Under the pieces are notes generated by a model. The model was not told where the DNA came from and did not search any database. It saw only the letters and a program-made list of their open reading frames with translations. From Alphaproteobacteria bacterium (lineage in GTDB: Bacteria > Myxococcota_A > UBA796 > CAJQPC01), in NCBI GenBank assembly GCA_020632795.1, contig JACKEV010000010.1:558001-622000 (forward strand): a stretch of DNA of 64,000 nucleotides, written 5' to 3'. Shown one piece after another: positions 31,920 through 40,400 of this stretch. The translations under genes were made by a program, and so were the position numbers. The first letter of the stretch is position 1; each line of letters starts with the position of its first letter.

Positions 31920-34292
31920 CTAGTTCCGCAGGGGCTTGCCCTTGGTCAGCATGTGCTGGATGCGGTCGAGGGTCTTCTGCTCGCCGCACAGGGACAGGAA
32001 GGCCTCGCGCTCCAGGTCCAGGACGTGCTGCTCATCGACCCAGGTGTTCGCGGGGATGTCGCCGCCGGTCATGACCCAGGCGAGCTTCTTGCCCACGGTG
32101 ACGTCGTGGTCGGTGGCGTAGCCGCCCTCGTGCATCTGGTAGAGGAACAGCTCGATCGCCGCGCGGCCGCTGGGGCCGGGCAGCTTGAACGTCCGCTTGC
32201 GCGGGGGCTTGAAGCCGGCCTGGACCATGCCCAGCGCCAGGCGCTTGGCGTCCTGGATCAGGGCGTCAGGGTCGGTGGTGACGCGGTCGGTCGGCCGCAG
32301 GTAGGCCATCGCGCGGGCCTCCTCGCAGGAGGTGGCCACGGTGGCCAGGCCCACGCCCCGGAACGCCTGCTGGACGAAGGGGTTGGGGTCGTAGTTGGTG
32401 CCCTCGGGGATGGTGCCCAGGTAGCGGCCCAGCAGCTCCTTGCAGCCGCCGCCCGCCGGGATGAGCCCGACGCCGACCTCGACCAGGCCGCAGTACAGCT
32501 CGCCCGCCGCCTGGCAGGCCGAGGACTGCATGGCGACCTCCAGGCCGCCGCCCAGGGTCAGGCCCCAGGGGGCGGTGACCACGGGCTTGTTGCTGTACTG
32601 GGCGCGCTGCAGGAGGTCCTGCATGCTCTTGATCATCGCGTCGATCTGATCCCACTGCTGCTGCATCGACAGCATCGCGATCATGAAGATGTTCGCGCCC
32701 GCGGAGAACGCGGTGCCGCCCTGGTTGCCGACGACCAGCGCCTCCCACTTGCCCTCGTCCAGCTCGTTGAGCGCCTGCTCGTAGAGCTTGAAGATGTCCT
32801 CGTCCAGCGCGTTCATCTTGGAGTGGAAGGACAGGCAGGCCACCCCGTCGCCGATGTCGATGAGGTCGGCGGAGAGGTTGCTGGCGACCAGCGCGCCCCG
32901 GGCCTTCTTCTCGGCCAGGATGAGCCAGCCCTCGGAGAAGGGCACCGCCTTGGCCTCGCCCGCGGTGGGGTCCCAGTAGGTCAGGGCGCCGTCGTCGTCG
33001 CGGGCGTAGAAGCTGTCGCGGCCGGCGGCGAGCATGTCCTTGACCCAGGCGGTGACGGCGCGGCCCTCAGCCTCCATGCGGGCGACGGTGTCGGCCACGC
33101 CCAGGGCGTCCCAGGTCTCGAAGGGGCCCTGGTCCCAGGCGAAGCCCCAGCGCATGGCGCGGTCGATGTTGACCACGTCGTCGGCGATCTCGGGCAGCCG
33201 GTTGGCCGCGTAGATGAGGGTGTCGGCGGTGACGTCCCAGGCGAACTGCGCGGCGACGTCGTCCCCGCCCAGGACCGCCTTGACCTTGGCGCCCGTGGTC
33301 TCCTTCTTGCGGGCCGCGCCCACGCTGTCGAAGCGGGGCCTGTCGGCGGGGGCGTACTCGCCGGTCTCCAGGTCGCGGGCCAGGATGACGCTCTTCCCGC
33401 TCTGCTTGACCTTCTGGTAGAAGCCCTTGCCGGACTTCCCGCCCAACGCGCCCTCGGCGATCATCTGCTTGAGGAAGTCGGGGGAGACGAAGCGCTCGCG
33501 GGCCTCGTCGTCGGGGGCGTTGTCGCGGACGTTGCCGAAGACGTGATCCATCGTGTCGAGGCCCACGAGGTCGAGGGTGCGGAACACCGCCGACTTGGGC
33601 CGCCCCATCGCGGGGCCGAAGATGGCGTCGACCTGGGTGACCGACAGGCCGTGCTGCGCCATGCGCTCGAACACCGAGACGATGCCGAAGGTGCCGATGC
33701 GGTTGGCGACGAAGTTGGGGGTGTCCTTGCCGTAGACGACGCCCTTGCCCAGGGCGCGCTCGCCGAAGCGGGCGATCGCGGCGGTGACGGCCGGCAGGGT
33801 GTCGGGGCCCTCCACCAGCTCCAGCAGCCGCATGTAGCGGACCGGGTTGAAGAAGTGGGTGACCAGGAAGTGCTGGCGCATGCCCTCGTCCATCGTGGCG
33901 GCCATGTCGGCCAGCTTGATGCCCGAGGTGTTCGAGGAGACGATCGCGTCGGGGCGGCGGTTGTCCGCGACCCACTGGAAGACCCTCTCCTTGATGTCCA
34001 GGCGCTCGACGACGACCTCGACGATCCAGTCGCACTCGGCGAGCAGCGCGTCGTCGGTGCCGTAGGCCGCCGGGGTGATCAGCGCGGCGTCGGCGGCCTT
34101 GTAGAAGCTCGCCGGCTTGAGCTTCGCGGCGTTCTTGATGCCGTCGCGCGCGAGCTGCCGGGGATCCTCGGCGCCCTTGGGGGTGATGTCGAAGAGCACC
34201 GAGGGGATGCCCGCGTTGGCGAGGTGTGCGGCGATGCCCTGCCCCATCACGCCCGCGCCCAGGACGGCGACCTTACGGATCTCGTAGCCCAT
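31920..34292 (-). CDS. fadN: 3-hydroxyacyl-CoA dehydrogenase / enoyl-CoA hydratase, FadN type
   Basis: A 790-residue bifunctional beta-oxidation enzyme. The dehydrogenase comes first: an NAD-binding VLGAGVMGQGIAAHLA at residues 8-23, HFFNPVRYMRLLELV, and GKDTPNFVANRIG. The hydratase/isomerase domain is C-terminal: FSAGANIF oxyanion segment, LTLGGGLEVAMQ, and GLVEVGVGLIPAGGG with the catalytic Glu region. This dehydrogenase-first order and length match Bacillus FadN and differ from E. coli FadB. ATG at 34292 has an AGGAGG site upstream. An 18-base FadR-like operator lies 56 bases upstream. Confidence 0.93.
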   Translation of the reverse strand: MGYEIRKVAVLGAGVMGQGIAAHLANAGIPSVLFDITPKGAEDPRQLARDGIKNAAKLKPASFYKAADAALITPAAYGTDDALLAECDWIVEVVVERLDIKERVFQWVADNRRPDAIVSSNTSGIKLADMAATMDEGMRQHFLVTHFFNPVRYMRLLELVEGPDTLPAVTAAIARFGERALGKGVVYGKDTPNFVANRIGTFGIVSVFERMAQHGLSVTQVDAIFGPAMGRPKSAVFRTLDLVGLDTMDHVFGNVRDNAPDDEARERFVSPDFLKQMIAEGALGGKSGKGFYQKVKQSGKSVILARDLETGEYAPADRPRFDSVGAARKKETTGAKVKAVLGGDDVAAQFAWDVTADTLIYAANRLPEIADDVVNIDRAMRWGFAWDQGPFETWDALGVADTVARMEAEGRAVTAWVKDMLAAGRDSFYARDDDGALTYWDPTAGEAKAVPFSEGWLILAEKKARGALVASNLSADLIDIGDGVACLSFHSKMNALDEDIFKLYEQALNELDEGKWEALVVGNQGGTAFSAGANIFMIAMLSMQQQWDQIDAMIKSMQDLLQRAQYSNKPVVTAPWGLTLGGGLEVAMQSSACQAAGELYCGLVEVGVGLIPAGGGCKELLGRYLGTIPEGTNYDPNPFVQQAFRGVGLATVATSCEEARAMAYLRPTDRVTTDPDALIQDAKRLALGMVQAGFKPPRKRTFKLPGPSGRAAIELFLYQMHEGGYATDHDVTVGKKLAWVMTGGDIPANTWVDEQHVLDLEREAFLSLCGEQKTLDRIQHMLTKGKPLRN

Positions 34293-34347
34293 TGTTCCTC
34301 CTGGCGTCCGCTCCGCGGGCCGCCTGCAGTTCACGCGCCGGGGCACA

Positions 34348-34365
34348 TGAATGAACGTTCACTCA
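34348..34365. promoter_or_regulatory. FadR (TetR-family)-type operator, TGAATGAACGTTCACTCA
   Basis: An 18-base near-perfect palindrome, 16 of 18 positions symmetric, in the gap between fadN and the divergent pseudokinase gene. It agrees with the remembered Bacillus/Thermus FadR consensus TGAATGAnTAnTCATTCA, which controls fadN-fadA operons and is released by acyl-CoA. The cognate regulator is not in this window. Confidence 0.7.
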
Positions 34366-34444
34366 GTGGGTGATCACCCTATTCCACTCCGGCGCCGATG
34401 CAAGCGACAGCCCCCGGATGCTCACTCGGAAGTTGAAGACGGGT

Positions 34445-34471
34445 TACGCTTGGGGAGAGCTTGTCGGGAGG
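34445..34471 (+). promoter_or_regulatory. -10-like TACGCT and ribosome site deciding the pseudokinase start
   Basis: TACGCT (34445-34450) fits the TAnnnT hexamer seen before several genes here. GGGAGG (34466-34471) lies nine bases before TTG 34481. Transcription starting near 34457 would exclude the earlier in-frame starts at 34370 and 34418. Confidence 0.45.
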
Positions 34472-34480
34472 TCCACGCCC

Positions 34481-36136
34481 TTGTTCTGCGTCGCGTGCGA
34501 GCGAGTCACCCGCTCGACCCCCTGCGAGCACTGCGGCTCCGATCCCCTCCTGGACGGCCGCTATTGCCTCCAGGCGCTCCTGGGCGGCAGTCGGTACAGC
34601 CGCACCTGGCGCGCGCTGCAGGGTCAGCACCCTGTGGTGGTCCAGGAGCTGCCGCTGGGCTTCGCGGATCCCAACGAGATCCGCGATCTGGTGCAGCACG
34701 AGGTGCGCCAGCTCCGGCGCCTCGATCACCCCGGCGTGCCCCGGTACTACGACGGCCTCGTCAGCCGCCTGGGCAACCGCTACGCCCTGTTCCTGGTCCA
34801 GGAGCACATCCCCGGCGCCACCCTCGCCCAGCTCATCGAGAAGGAGCCCTTCGACCTGGACGACGTGCTCGCCATGGTCGAGGACGTCTCCCGCACCCTG
34901 GACTACCTGCACGGGCTCTCCCCGCCCGTGCTGCACCGCAACATCAAGCCCGCCAACATCCTGCGCCGCGACGACGGTGAGGGCTACGTGCTCATCGACT
35001 TCGGCGGCGTGCGGGACGTGCTGCGCGACCTCGACGGGCGGCCGGGCGCAGGGGCCGACGGCTACAGCGCCCCCGAGCAGCTCCGCGGTCGGGTCGCCCC
35101 CTCCTCGGACATCTACGCCCTGGGCGTCACCGCGCTGCGCCTGCTGACCGGCCGCGAGCCCGCCGACCTCAAGGGCCCCGACGGCCAGCTCCAGTGGGCC
35201 CAGCACGTCAACGTCGGCGCCAGCGTGCAGTGGCTGCTCCAGGGCATGGTCGACCCGGATCCCTCCCGTCGGGTGCGCTCGATCCGCGAGCTGAGCCTGC
35301 GCCTCAAGACCGTCCGGGGTCCCAAGAAGAAGAAGCGCCGCGACCGCACGGGCTCCAGCGGCTCCTCCACCCCCGCCGGGCTGCCTGAGCCCCTGGGCGG
35401 CGGGCAGGCCCTGGACGCGTCCCGCCTCCAGCGGGTCCCGGGCCACCCGGGCCGCAACATGTCCCTGGAGGACGCCGAGACCGAGCTCTACCAGGGCGAC
35501 GAGCGCAGCCTGGGCGAGCTGGGCGACATGGACGAGCCCGAGGACACCTTCCTGGGCCTGCCCGCCGGCATGGAGGACGAGCTGGAGGGGCCGGTCGAGG
35601 TCAACGCCGGCGAGGTGCTCAACCGCCACCGCCGCCGCACCCCGCCCCCTCGGGATCCGCCGGCCGGCCGCGACGACGCCGACCTCTGGGCCCTGCGCAA
35701 CCAGACCCTGGTCGCCGAGGACAGCGACTTCTCCGAGCCGCCCCCGGACCCGGGGGACGCCCCGGTCATCACCCAGCGGCCCTCCCGCAAGAAGGTCCAG
35801 CGGCTCTCCGACCTCGGGCGACCCCGGCGGGCCCACACCCCCGAGCCCACCGAGCCGCCGGAGCCCCCGGCGCCGCCGCTTCGGGAGCCGCCGCCCCCCC
35901 GCGAGCCGCTCCGCGAGCCCCCTCCGCCCCGCGAGCCGCTCCGCGAGCCGCCCCCGCCCCGCGAGCCGCTTCGGGAGCAGCCCCCTCCCCGCGAGCCGCT
36001 CCGAGAGCCCCCCACGCTCCGGGAGCCCCCCGCGCTCCGGGAACCCCCGTGCCGCGGGATCCCCCCCCCCCGCGCCGCCCCGCCCCCCGCGAGCCGCTGC
36101 CGCTGCGCGACCCGCCGCCGCCTCGGGCGCCGCTGA
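34481..36136 (+). CDS. Zinc-ribbon pseudokinase (frame as read; C-terminus displaced by a frameshift)
   Basis: The protein starts with a zinc ribbon (CVAC at 3-6, CEHC at 15-18) and continues into a kinase fold. Key residues are altered: the glycine loop is degenerate (LLGGSRYSR), the VAIK Lys is replaced (VVVQ, Gln55), and HRD is HRN (152-154), although KPANI and DFG (about 173) remain. It is probably a pseudokinase used for scaffolding or binding. Acidic and Pro/Arg-rich linkers follow, with repeated REPPPP/REPL units. In this frame the end turns into a meaningless Arg/Pro/Cys tail. The natural continuation is in the next frame (36049-36534), implying a one-base deletion in the C5 run at 36044-36048. 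Start: TTG 34481 is favoured; ATG 34418 is the alternative. Confidence 0.75.
   Translation: MFCVACERVTRSTPCEHCGSDPLLDGRYCLQALLGGSRYSRTWRALQGQHPVVVQELPLGFADPNEIRDLVQHEVRQLRRLDHPGVPRYYDGLVSRLGNRYALFLVQEHIPGATLAQLIEKEPFDLDDVLAMVEDVSRTLDYLHGLSPPVLHRNIKPANILRRDDGEGYVLIDFGGVRDVLRDLDGRPGAGADGYSAPEQLRGRVAPSSDIYALGVTALRLLTGREPADLKGPDGQLQWAQHVNVGASVQWLLQGMVDPDPSRRVRSIRELSLRLKTVRGPKKKKRRDRTGSSGSSTPAGLPEPLGGGQALDASRLQRVPGHPGRNMSLEDAETELYQGDERSLGELGDMDEPEDTFLGLPAGMEDELEGPVEVNAGEVLNRHRRRTPPPRDPPAGRDDADLWALRNQTLVAEDSDFSEPPPDPGDAPVITQRPSRKKVQRLSDLGRPRRAHTPEPTEPPEPPAPPLREPPPPREPLREPPPPREPLREPPPPREPLREQPPPREPLREPPTLREPPALREPPCRGIPPPRAAPPPASRCRCATRRRLGRR
35878..36045. repeat. Tandem coding repeats, REPPPPREPL-type units
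   Basis: About four copies of a 30-base unit rich in CCGCCCCGCGAGCCG, followed by degenerate copies (REPPTLREPPALREPP). They encode the extended Pro/Arg linker of the pseudokinase. Its C-runs are the likely site of the frameshift. Confidence 0.85.
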
Positions 36137-36534
36137 CCGATCCGCCCAACACCGCGACCCCGCCGCCCACGTCGGGCCGGCGCGAGGCCGCGAATCCGCC
36201 TCCCTGGGAGCGCTCGGACGCCCGTCCCCGCGCGGCCCGCGACGTCGCGCGCAAGGCCGCCGCGCCGCCCCCCTGGGAGGGCCCCACCCGCAGCCTGCCC
36301 GCCGAGCTGCCGGTCAGCCCGGGCCCCACCCTGGAGCCCCCCACCACCGAGTTCGAGGCGATCAGCCCCTCCGGCGGCTTCGCCCCGGCCTCGGCCTCGC
36401 TGCGCAAGCCCCGGATCCCCAAGGATTCGATGCTCATCAAGCGCACCACCTTCAAGCTGCTGGTGTTCGGCCTGGTGGTCACCTCGGTGGGCTTCCTGGT
36501 GACCCTGGGGATGCTGCTGGGCGCGCAGCCGTAG
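36049..36534 (+). CDS. C-terminal segment of the pseudokinase, out of frame with its N-terminal part
   Basis: This frame continues the Pro/Arg linker without a break in style (VPRDPPPP, RRPAPREPL, PLRDPPPP). It then runs through a Pro-rich region with two NPPPWE/APPPWEG motifs and ends in a TM helix (FKLLVFGLVVTSVGFLVTLGMLLG). The GTG at 36049 has no ribosome site, so it is not a separate gene. Joined to the upstream frame, the protein would be about 680 residues, anchored by its C-terminus, with the kinase-like domain in the cytoplasm. A single C added to the run at 36044-36048 restores the frame. Its end overlaps the convergent lipoprotein gene by 56 bases. Confidence 0.7.
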   Translation: MPRDPPPPRRPAPREPLPLRDPPPPRAPLTDPPNTATPPPTSGRREAANPPPWERSDARPRAARDVARKAAAPPPWEGPTRSLPAELPVSPGPTLEPPTTEFEAISPSGGFAPASASLRKPRIPKDSMLIKRTTFKLLVFGLVVTSVGFLVTLGMLLGAQP

Positions 36535-37789
36535 CCGCCTGCCAGGCCGGTCGGGACCGCTTCGACAGCAGCCGGGTCGCGGTGGCGGCCACCAGCGGAT
36601 CGGGGTGCGCCTGGGCCTCGACGAGCACCGCGCGGCTGCCCTTGAGCCGGGTGTGGCGCGCGGCCGCCTCCAGCAGGCAGATGAGTGCGTCCAGCGTCGG
36701 GTCCGGATGGAGCGCGCGCCAGGGGCGGTCCAGGTACGGGACCCGGGGCTGGGGCGGATCGTCGATCCACAGGTCCTCGAAGGCAGGGGGGGCGGGGAGT
36801 CGCTCGTCGGGCAGCGCCCAGTCCGGCGACCGACGCGCGGCCAGCGCCTCCGCGAACCGCGCCGCCCAGGCCTCGAAGCTGCGGGCCTGTCGACCCTCCA
36901 ACTGCCAGAGGCGCCACGCCGCCGCGGCGCGGACGTGGGGGTGGGCGCGGGGCGGCAGCGCGTCCAGCGGATCCCCGGCGACCTCGGTCGCGTCGCGGTA
37001 GCTGAGCACCAGGGCGCGGGCATGGATCCGGTCGACCACCCGCTCGGCCAGGTCGGGGCTCTCCGGCGCAAGCGCCGCCTCCGCCGCCTCCGCCATCTGG
37101 CGCACCGCAGCCCAGGCGTCCGGGTCCCCGGGGGCGCCGGGCGGGGTCCACCGGTCCACGTTGGCCACCGCGTGCAGGGCGCAGCGCCCCTGGAACGCGC
37201 CGGTCCGCCGACACAGCCGCAGCGCGTCCCCCACCGCCTCGGGGGGCCGATCCGAGGCCCAGGCCTCCGAGGCGGCGAAGAAGCACTCGTCGCGCCACGG
37301 GCCGGGCTCGATGGCGAGACAGGCGGCCGCCACCTCGTCCAGCGCCCCGGCGACCGTGGCGGCCAGGGCGGCCTCGGTCTGACAGGTGGCCTGCAGCGCG
37401 GCGTGGGCGCAGTCGACCGGTCGAGGCTCCAGCCCGGCCCAGGGCTCGGCCGCCCCGGGCTCCGCGTCGAGGCGCAGGAAGCCGCCGTCCTGCGCCGGGG
37501 CGCTCAGGTGGGGGCGCTGGTTGATGCGGGCGCAGCGCTTCGCCACCAGCCCGGCCGGGAGGGTGTCGCACAGCGGGCCCGCCTGCCCGGGGAACGCCTC
37601 GGCGACCGCCTGGACCAGCAGGCTGCGCTCCAGGGGGTCCGACCGGGCGGCGATGGCCCGGGTCACCGCTTCAGGGTCCTCCGGCCAGCGCGCCTCGACC
37701 CAGGCACGCCGGCAGTCCAGGCCCGGGCACGCCGCGAGCGTACCGGGGGGCGGCTGACCTACGCCGCACGCCAGCAGGAGGAAGAACAT
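36479..37789 (-). CDS. Putative lipoprotein, Cys-rich helical repeat protein
   Basis: A 436-residue protein with a very short lipoprotein-like leader (MFFLLLAC). The mature part is Ala/Leu/Arg-rich with many paired helices and conserved-looking Cys residues (LDCRRAWVEARW, PLCDTLPA, VDCAHAALQATCQ, AACLAIEPGPWRDECFF, ALRLCRRTG). These suggest a HEAT- or Sel1-like solenoid with disulfides in the periplasm. No family is recognised. On its strand TACCCT (37807-37802) is a possible -10, followed by a 12-base leader; it lies inside the GGTATC...GATACC inverted repeat upstream. Confidence 0.65.
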   Translation of the reverse strand: MFFLLLACGVGQPPPGTLAACPGLDCRRAWVEARWPEDPEAVTRAIAARSDPLERSLLVQAVAEAFPGQAGPLCDTLPAGLVAKRCARINQRPHLSAPAQDGGFLRLDAEPGAAEPWAGLEPRPVDCAHAALQATCQTEAALAATVAGALDEVAAACLAIEPGPWRDECFFAASEAWASDRPPEAVGDALRLCRRTGAFQGRCALHAVANVDRWTPPGAPGDPDAWAAVRQMAEAAEAALAPESPDLAERVVDRIHARALVLSYRDATEVAGDPLDALPPRAHPHVRAAAAWRLWQLEGRQARSFEAWAARFAEALAARRSPDWALPDERLPAPPAFEDLWIDDPPQPRVPYLDRPWRALHPDPTLDALICLLEAAARHTRLKGSRAVLVEAQAHPDPLVAATATRLLSKRSRPAWQAATAARPAASPGSPGSPPR

Positions 37790-37866
37790 GGGTCCAGGGA
37801 CAGGGTATCAGGTGCCCGCCCCGATACCATCCCCACCAGGGCACGACGGCGAATTGGAGGTGCCTC

Positions 37867-38862
37867 TCAGGGCGCGAAGGTCGTCCCGCGCAGCAGCCGG
37901 TCGGCCTCGACCAGCTCGACCTGGCGGGTGGTCGCGCCGGTGGACTGGACCCGGAAGACACCCCGGCTGGCCGAGAAGAGGATGACCTCGTCGCTGCCGG
38001 CGTCGTAGCCGCAGTCGACGATGTCGGTCAGGCTGCCGGTGGCCAGGCGCTCGGGCGCGGTGTCCTCGTTGGCGACGTCGGCGACGCGGTAGGCCCCGCC
38101 CGCCGCGGAGCACACGAAGGGCTCATCGTCGACCCCCTGGAAGCCGTCGATGGAGCGGTTGCGGGTGATGTCGTAGGAGCCGTACTCCAGGGTCAGCGAC
38201 TCGTCCCGGGTGTCGTAGCGGTACAGCGAGGGGCTGTTGGTGCTGCCGCCGCGGTCGAGGATGAACAGCTCCCCGGAGGCGGCCGGGAACACCGCGGTCA
38301 GCTCCTGGAAGCTGGTGTCCCGGAGCTGCTCGGAGGCCCCGGCGCTGTTGACCCGGTAGAGGCCGTCGGAGGTGATCGCCCAGAAGTAGCTCTGGCCCGC
38401 GTAGATGTCCCGGACCTCGCCGGGCAGCGTGCCCACGGCGATGATGCCGGTGTTGTTGACCAGCAGCAGGCGGTCCTCGTGGGCCATCAGCAGCACGTCG
38501 TCGGAGGAGCGGTAGGCCACCGGCCCGGACACCGAGCCGAAGTCGCCCTCCTCGATCACCAGCGCGTTGGCCTCGTCGTAGCCCTCGACCACCCAGATCT
38601 GGGAGCCGGAGCTGCTGTCGGTGCCCTCGCCGATGTAGACCACGCCCTGGATGGGGTCGGCGTCGGCGTCCGTGTCGCTGTCGGCGTCCGCGTCGGCGTC
38701 CGTGTCGGTGTCCGCGTCCGCGTCGGCGTCCGCGTCACCCTCGACGCCCAGGCAGTCGGGCAGCTCGTCCCGCGTGCACTCGATCTCCCCGCTGGAGAAC
38801 AGGTGGCACGCGGGCCCCGAGAGCGCGAGGGCCATCATGGCGAGAGCGTTCAGGGGTTTCAG
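37867..38862 (-). CDS. Putative lipoprotein with Asp-Ala/Asp-Thr linker and propeller-like domain; probable CTG start
   Basis: A lipoprotein whose lipobox is SGPAC. From CTG 38862 it would have 331 residues and a leader KPLNALAMMALALSGPAC with a positive charge. From ATG 38838 it would have 323 residues and a leader of only about 10 residues with no charge. CTG is favoured by GGAGG (38869-38873) six bases upstream and by a CTGA overlap with the protease stop, the same four-base overlap seen at ATGA, GTGA and TTGA junctions elsewhere here. A run of Asp-Ala/Thr/Ser pairs links to a C-terminal beta-blade domain (YFWAITSDGLYRVNS, GELFILDRGG). Function unknown; it is co-transcribed with the protease. 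Confidence 0.7.
   Translation of the reverse strand: MKPLNALAMMALALSGPACHLFSSGEIECTRDELPDCLGVEGDADADADADTDTDADADADSDTDADADPIQGVVYIGEGTDSSSGSQIWVVEGYDEANALVIEEGDFGSVSGPVAYRSSDDVLLMAHEDRLLLVNNTGIIAVGTLPGEVRDIYAGQSYFWAITSDGLYRVNSAGASEQLRDTSFQELTAVFPAASGELFILDRGGSTNSPSLYRYDTRDESLTLEYGSYDITRNRSIDGFQGVDDEPFVCSAAGGAYRVADVANEDTAPERLATGSLTDIVDCGYDAGSDEVILFSASRGVFRVQSTGATTRQVELVEADRLLRGTTFAP
38656..38737. repeat. Hexamer-type coding repeats for the Asp-rich linker
   Basis: Repeats of GTCGGC/GTCCGC/GTCCGT-type hexamers encode alternating Asp with Ala, Thr or Ser. The same linker type is at 45557-45647 in another lipoprotein, which suggests a shared envelope-spanning spacer. Confidence 0.85.
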
Positions 38863-40394
38863 CGGAGACCTCCGGGCTTGCGACGTCGCGTGCAGAGAAA
38901 GGGTATGACGATCCAGGCCCCGCGCCAAGGGCCCCCGCCGCAGCCGCCGGGCGCCTCCGGGTCCGGCAGCACGAGGTGCCCGGCGCCCAGCCCGTCGTCC
39001 GGGGGCTGCCAGACCGAGCGCTCGTGCCAGGCCCAGGCCTTGAGCCGCTCGGCGGCCTCGAAGGCGTCCAGATCGGGGTATCGGCTCATCACCAGGGCCA
39101 CCGCCGCGGTCGCCGACGGCGACGCCGCCGAGGTCCCGTAGAAGCCCCAGTTGCCGTAGGTGTCCCCGCTCAGGCCGTCGGGCGCGCCGATGTCGGGCAT
39201 CGGATCCCCCGCCAGGTTCGGCCCCTGGGAGGAGAAGGCCTCCGGCCCGTTCTGCAGGTAGCCGTTGGCGCGGATGGCCCCCACGGTGAACGCCAGCGGG
39301 TGGGTCCCCGGGTCGGTGACCGAGGCCTCGGGCATCGACTGCCACACGGCCCCGGACGCGGTGATGAGGTTCCACCGCACGCTGGGATCGCCGGACTTGC
39401 GGCGGACCTCCAGGTAGGTCCACTGGTCCTCGGTCAGGGTGGGCGCGAGGCGCTCCACCGGGCTGCACCGGTCGGCCTCCGGGTCCTGGACGTCGGTGGC
39501 GCGGTCGATGAGCAGGCCGTCGCGGTCGTAGAGGTACAGGTCGAGGTCGGTGTCGCCGCAGCGGTCGAAGTTGTCCCAGCTCACCGCCAGCCCCCGCTTC
39601 CGCCCCGCCCGCAGGTACACCGGCAGGGTGTGGCCGCCGTCGGGGAAGACGTGGACGCCGTCGCCGTCGGGGTCGTTGAACCACTCCAGCCAGTGCCCGT
39701 CGGCGTAGTTGCCCGCGGAGGTGACCAGCAGCACCCCGCCCGCGCTCATCTCCTCGACGATGCGGGCCACCGGGCCGGTGCCGTCGTTGAAGGAGTTGTT
39801 GAAGAAGGACATCGAGAGGCTGACGACGTCGACGTGCTCGCGCACCGCCCAGCGGGCGGCGTTCTCGAAGGCGGTCACCCCGTTGACCCGCACGAGGTGC
39901 AGCTCGACGTCGGGGGCCAGGTCGCGGATGACCTCGGCGCAGCCGACCCCGTGGCTCCCGGACTCGTAGGTGAACCGGGGGCGCAGGGTGTCCATCTCGA
40001 GGGTGCAGCCCTGGTGGGCCCAGCAGTCGTGGGTCTGGAACGCGCCCAGCTCCAGCTCGTTCAGCTCGGCGCCGTACCACTGCACGTCGAAGACCGCGAC
40101 CTTGACGCCCTGGCCGCGCCAGCCCGCGGCGTGCCAGGCGCTGACGCCCATCGCGTCGGAGATCTCGTCGAGGTTGTAGCGGCCCGTGCCGTCGCCCTCC
40201 TGCTCGACGACGGGCAGCTCCTCGACCCGCCACGGCGTGCCCGGCGGCGGCGGCTCGGCCAGCACCGAGCCCCGGTGGCTGGTGCTGAGGGCGCCGGGGT
40301 AGTCCGGGATGTCCACCCGGACGAGATCCCAGGGCCCGATGTCCTCCGGGACGTCGGCGCGGGCGGGCAGGGCGAGCAGGAGCCAGAGGGTCAT
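38859..40394 (-). CDS. Exported subtilisin-family (S8) serine protease with C-terminal sorting tail
   Basis: A 511-residue protease with a signal peptide (MTLWLLLALPARA). The catalytic triad is Asp103 in VAVFDVQW, His148 in SGSHGVGCAE and Ser422 in YGTSAASPS, with the oxyanion Asn in TSAGNYADG. An inserted domain (DTDLDLYLYDRDG, WTYLEVRRKSG) resembles a bacterial pre-peptidase C-terminal beta module. The tail reads GGCGGG, a short hydrophobic run (AWIVIPFL), then RRRK, like MYXO-CTERM/GlyGly-CTERM surface-sorting signals. TATGAT (40406-40401) ends six bases before the ATG and there is no ribosome site, so the mRNA may be leaderless. Confidence 0.88.
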   Translation of the reverse strand: MTLWLLLALPARADVPEDIGPWDLVRVDIPDYPGALSTSHRGSVLAEPPPPGTPWRVEELPVVEQEGDGTGRYNLDEISDAMGVSAWHAAGWRGQGVKVAVFDVQWYGAELNELELGAFQTHDCWAHQGCTLEMDTLRPRFTYESGSHGVGCAEVIRDLAPDVELHLVRVNGVTAFENAARWAVREHVDVVSLSMSFFNNSFNDGTGPVARIVEEMSAGGVLLVTSAGNYADGHWLEWFNDPDGDGVHVFPDGGHTLPVYLRAGRKRGLAVSWDNFDRCGDTDLDLYLYDRDGLLIDRATDVQDPEADRCSPVERLAPTLTEDQWTYLEVRRKSGDPSVRWNLITASGAVWQSMPEASVTDPGTHPLAFTVGAIRANGYLQNGPEAFSSQGPNLAGDPMPDIGAPDGLSGDTYGNWGFYGTSAASPSATAAVALVMSRYPDLDAFEAAERLKAWAWHERSVWQPPDDGLGAGHLVLPDPEAPGGCGGGPWRGAWIVIPFLCTRRRKPGGLR

Positions 40395-40400
40395 CGCGGG

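Noticed and set aside
36049..36534. Independent small membrane-protein gene
   Set aside because: No ribosome site, and the Pro/Arg style continues directly from the upstream frame, so it is the displaced end of the pseudokinase.
38656..38737. Short tandem repeats as a possible CRISPR array
   Set aside because: Units are six bases with no spacers and lie in frame within a lipoprotein gene.
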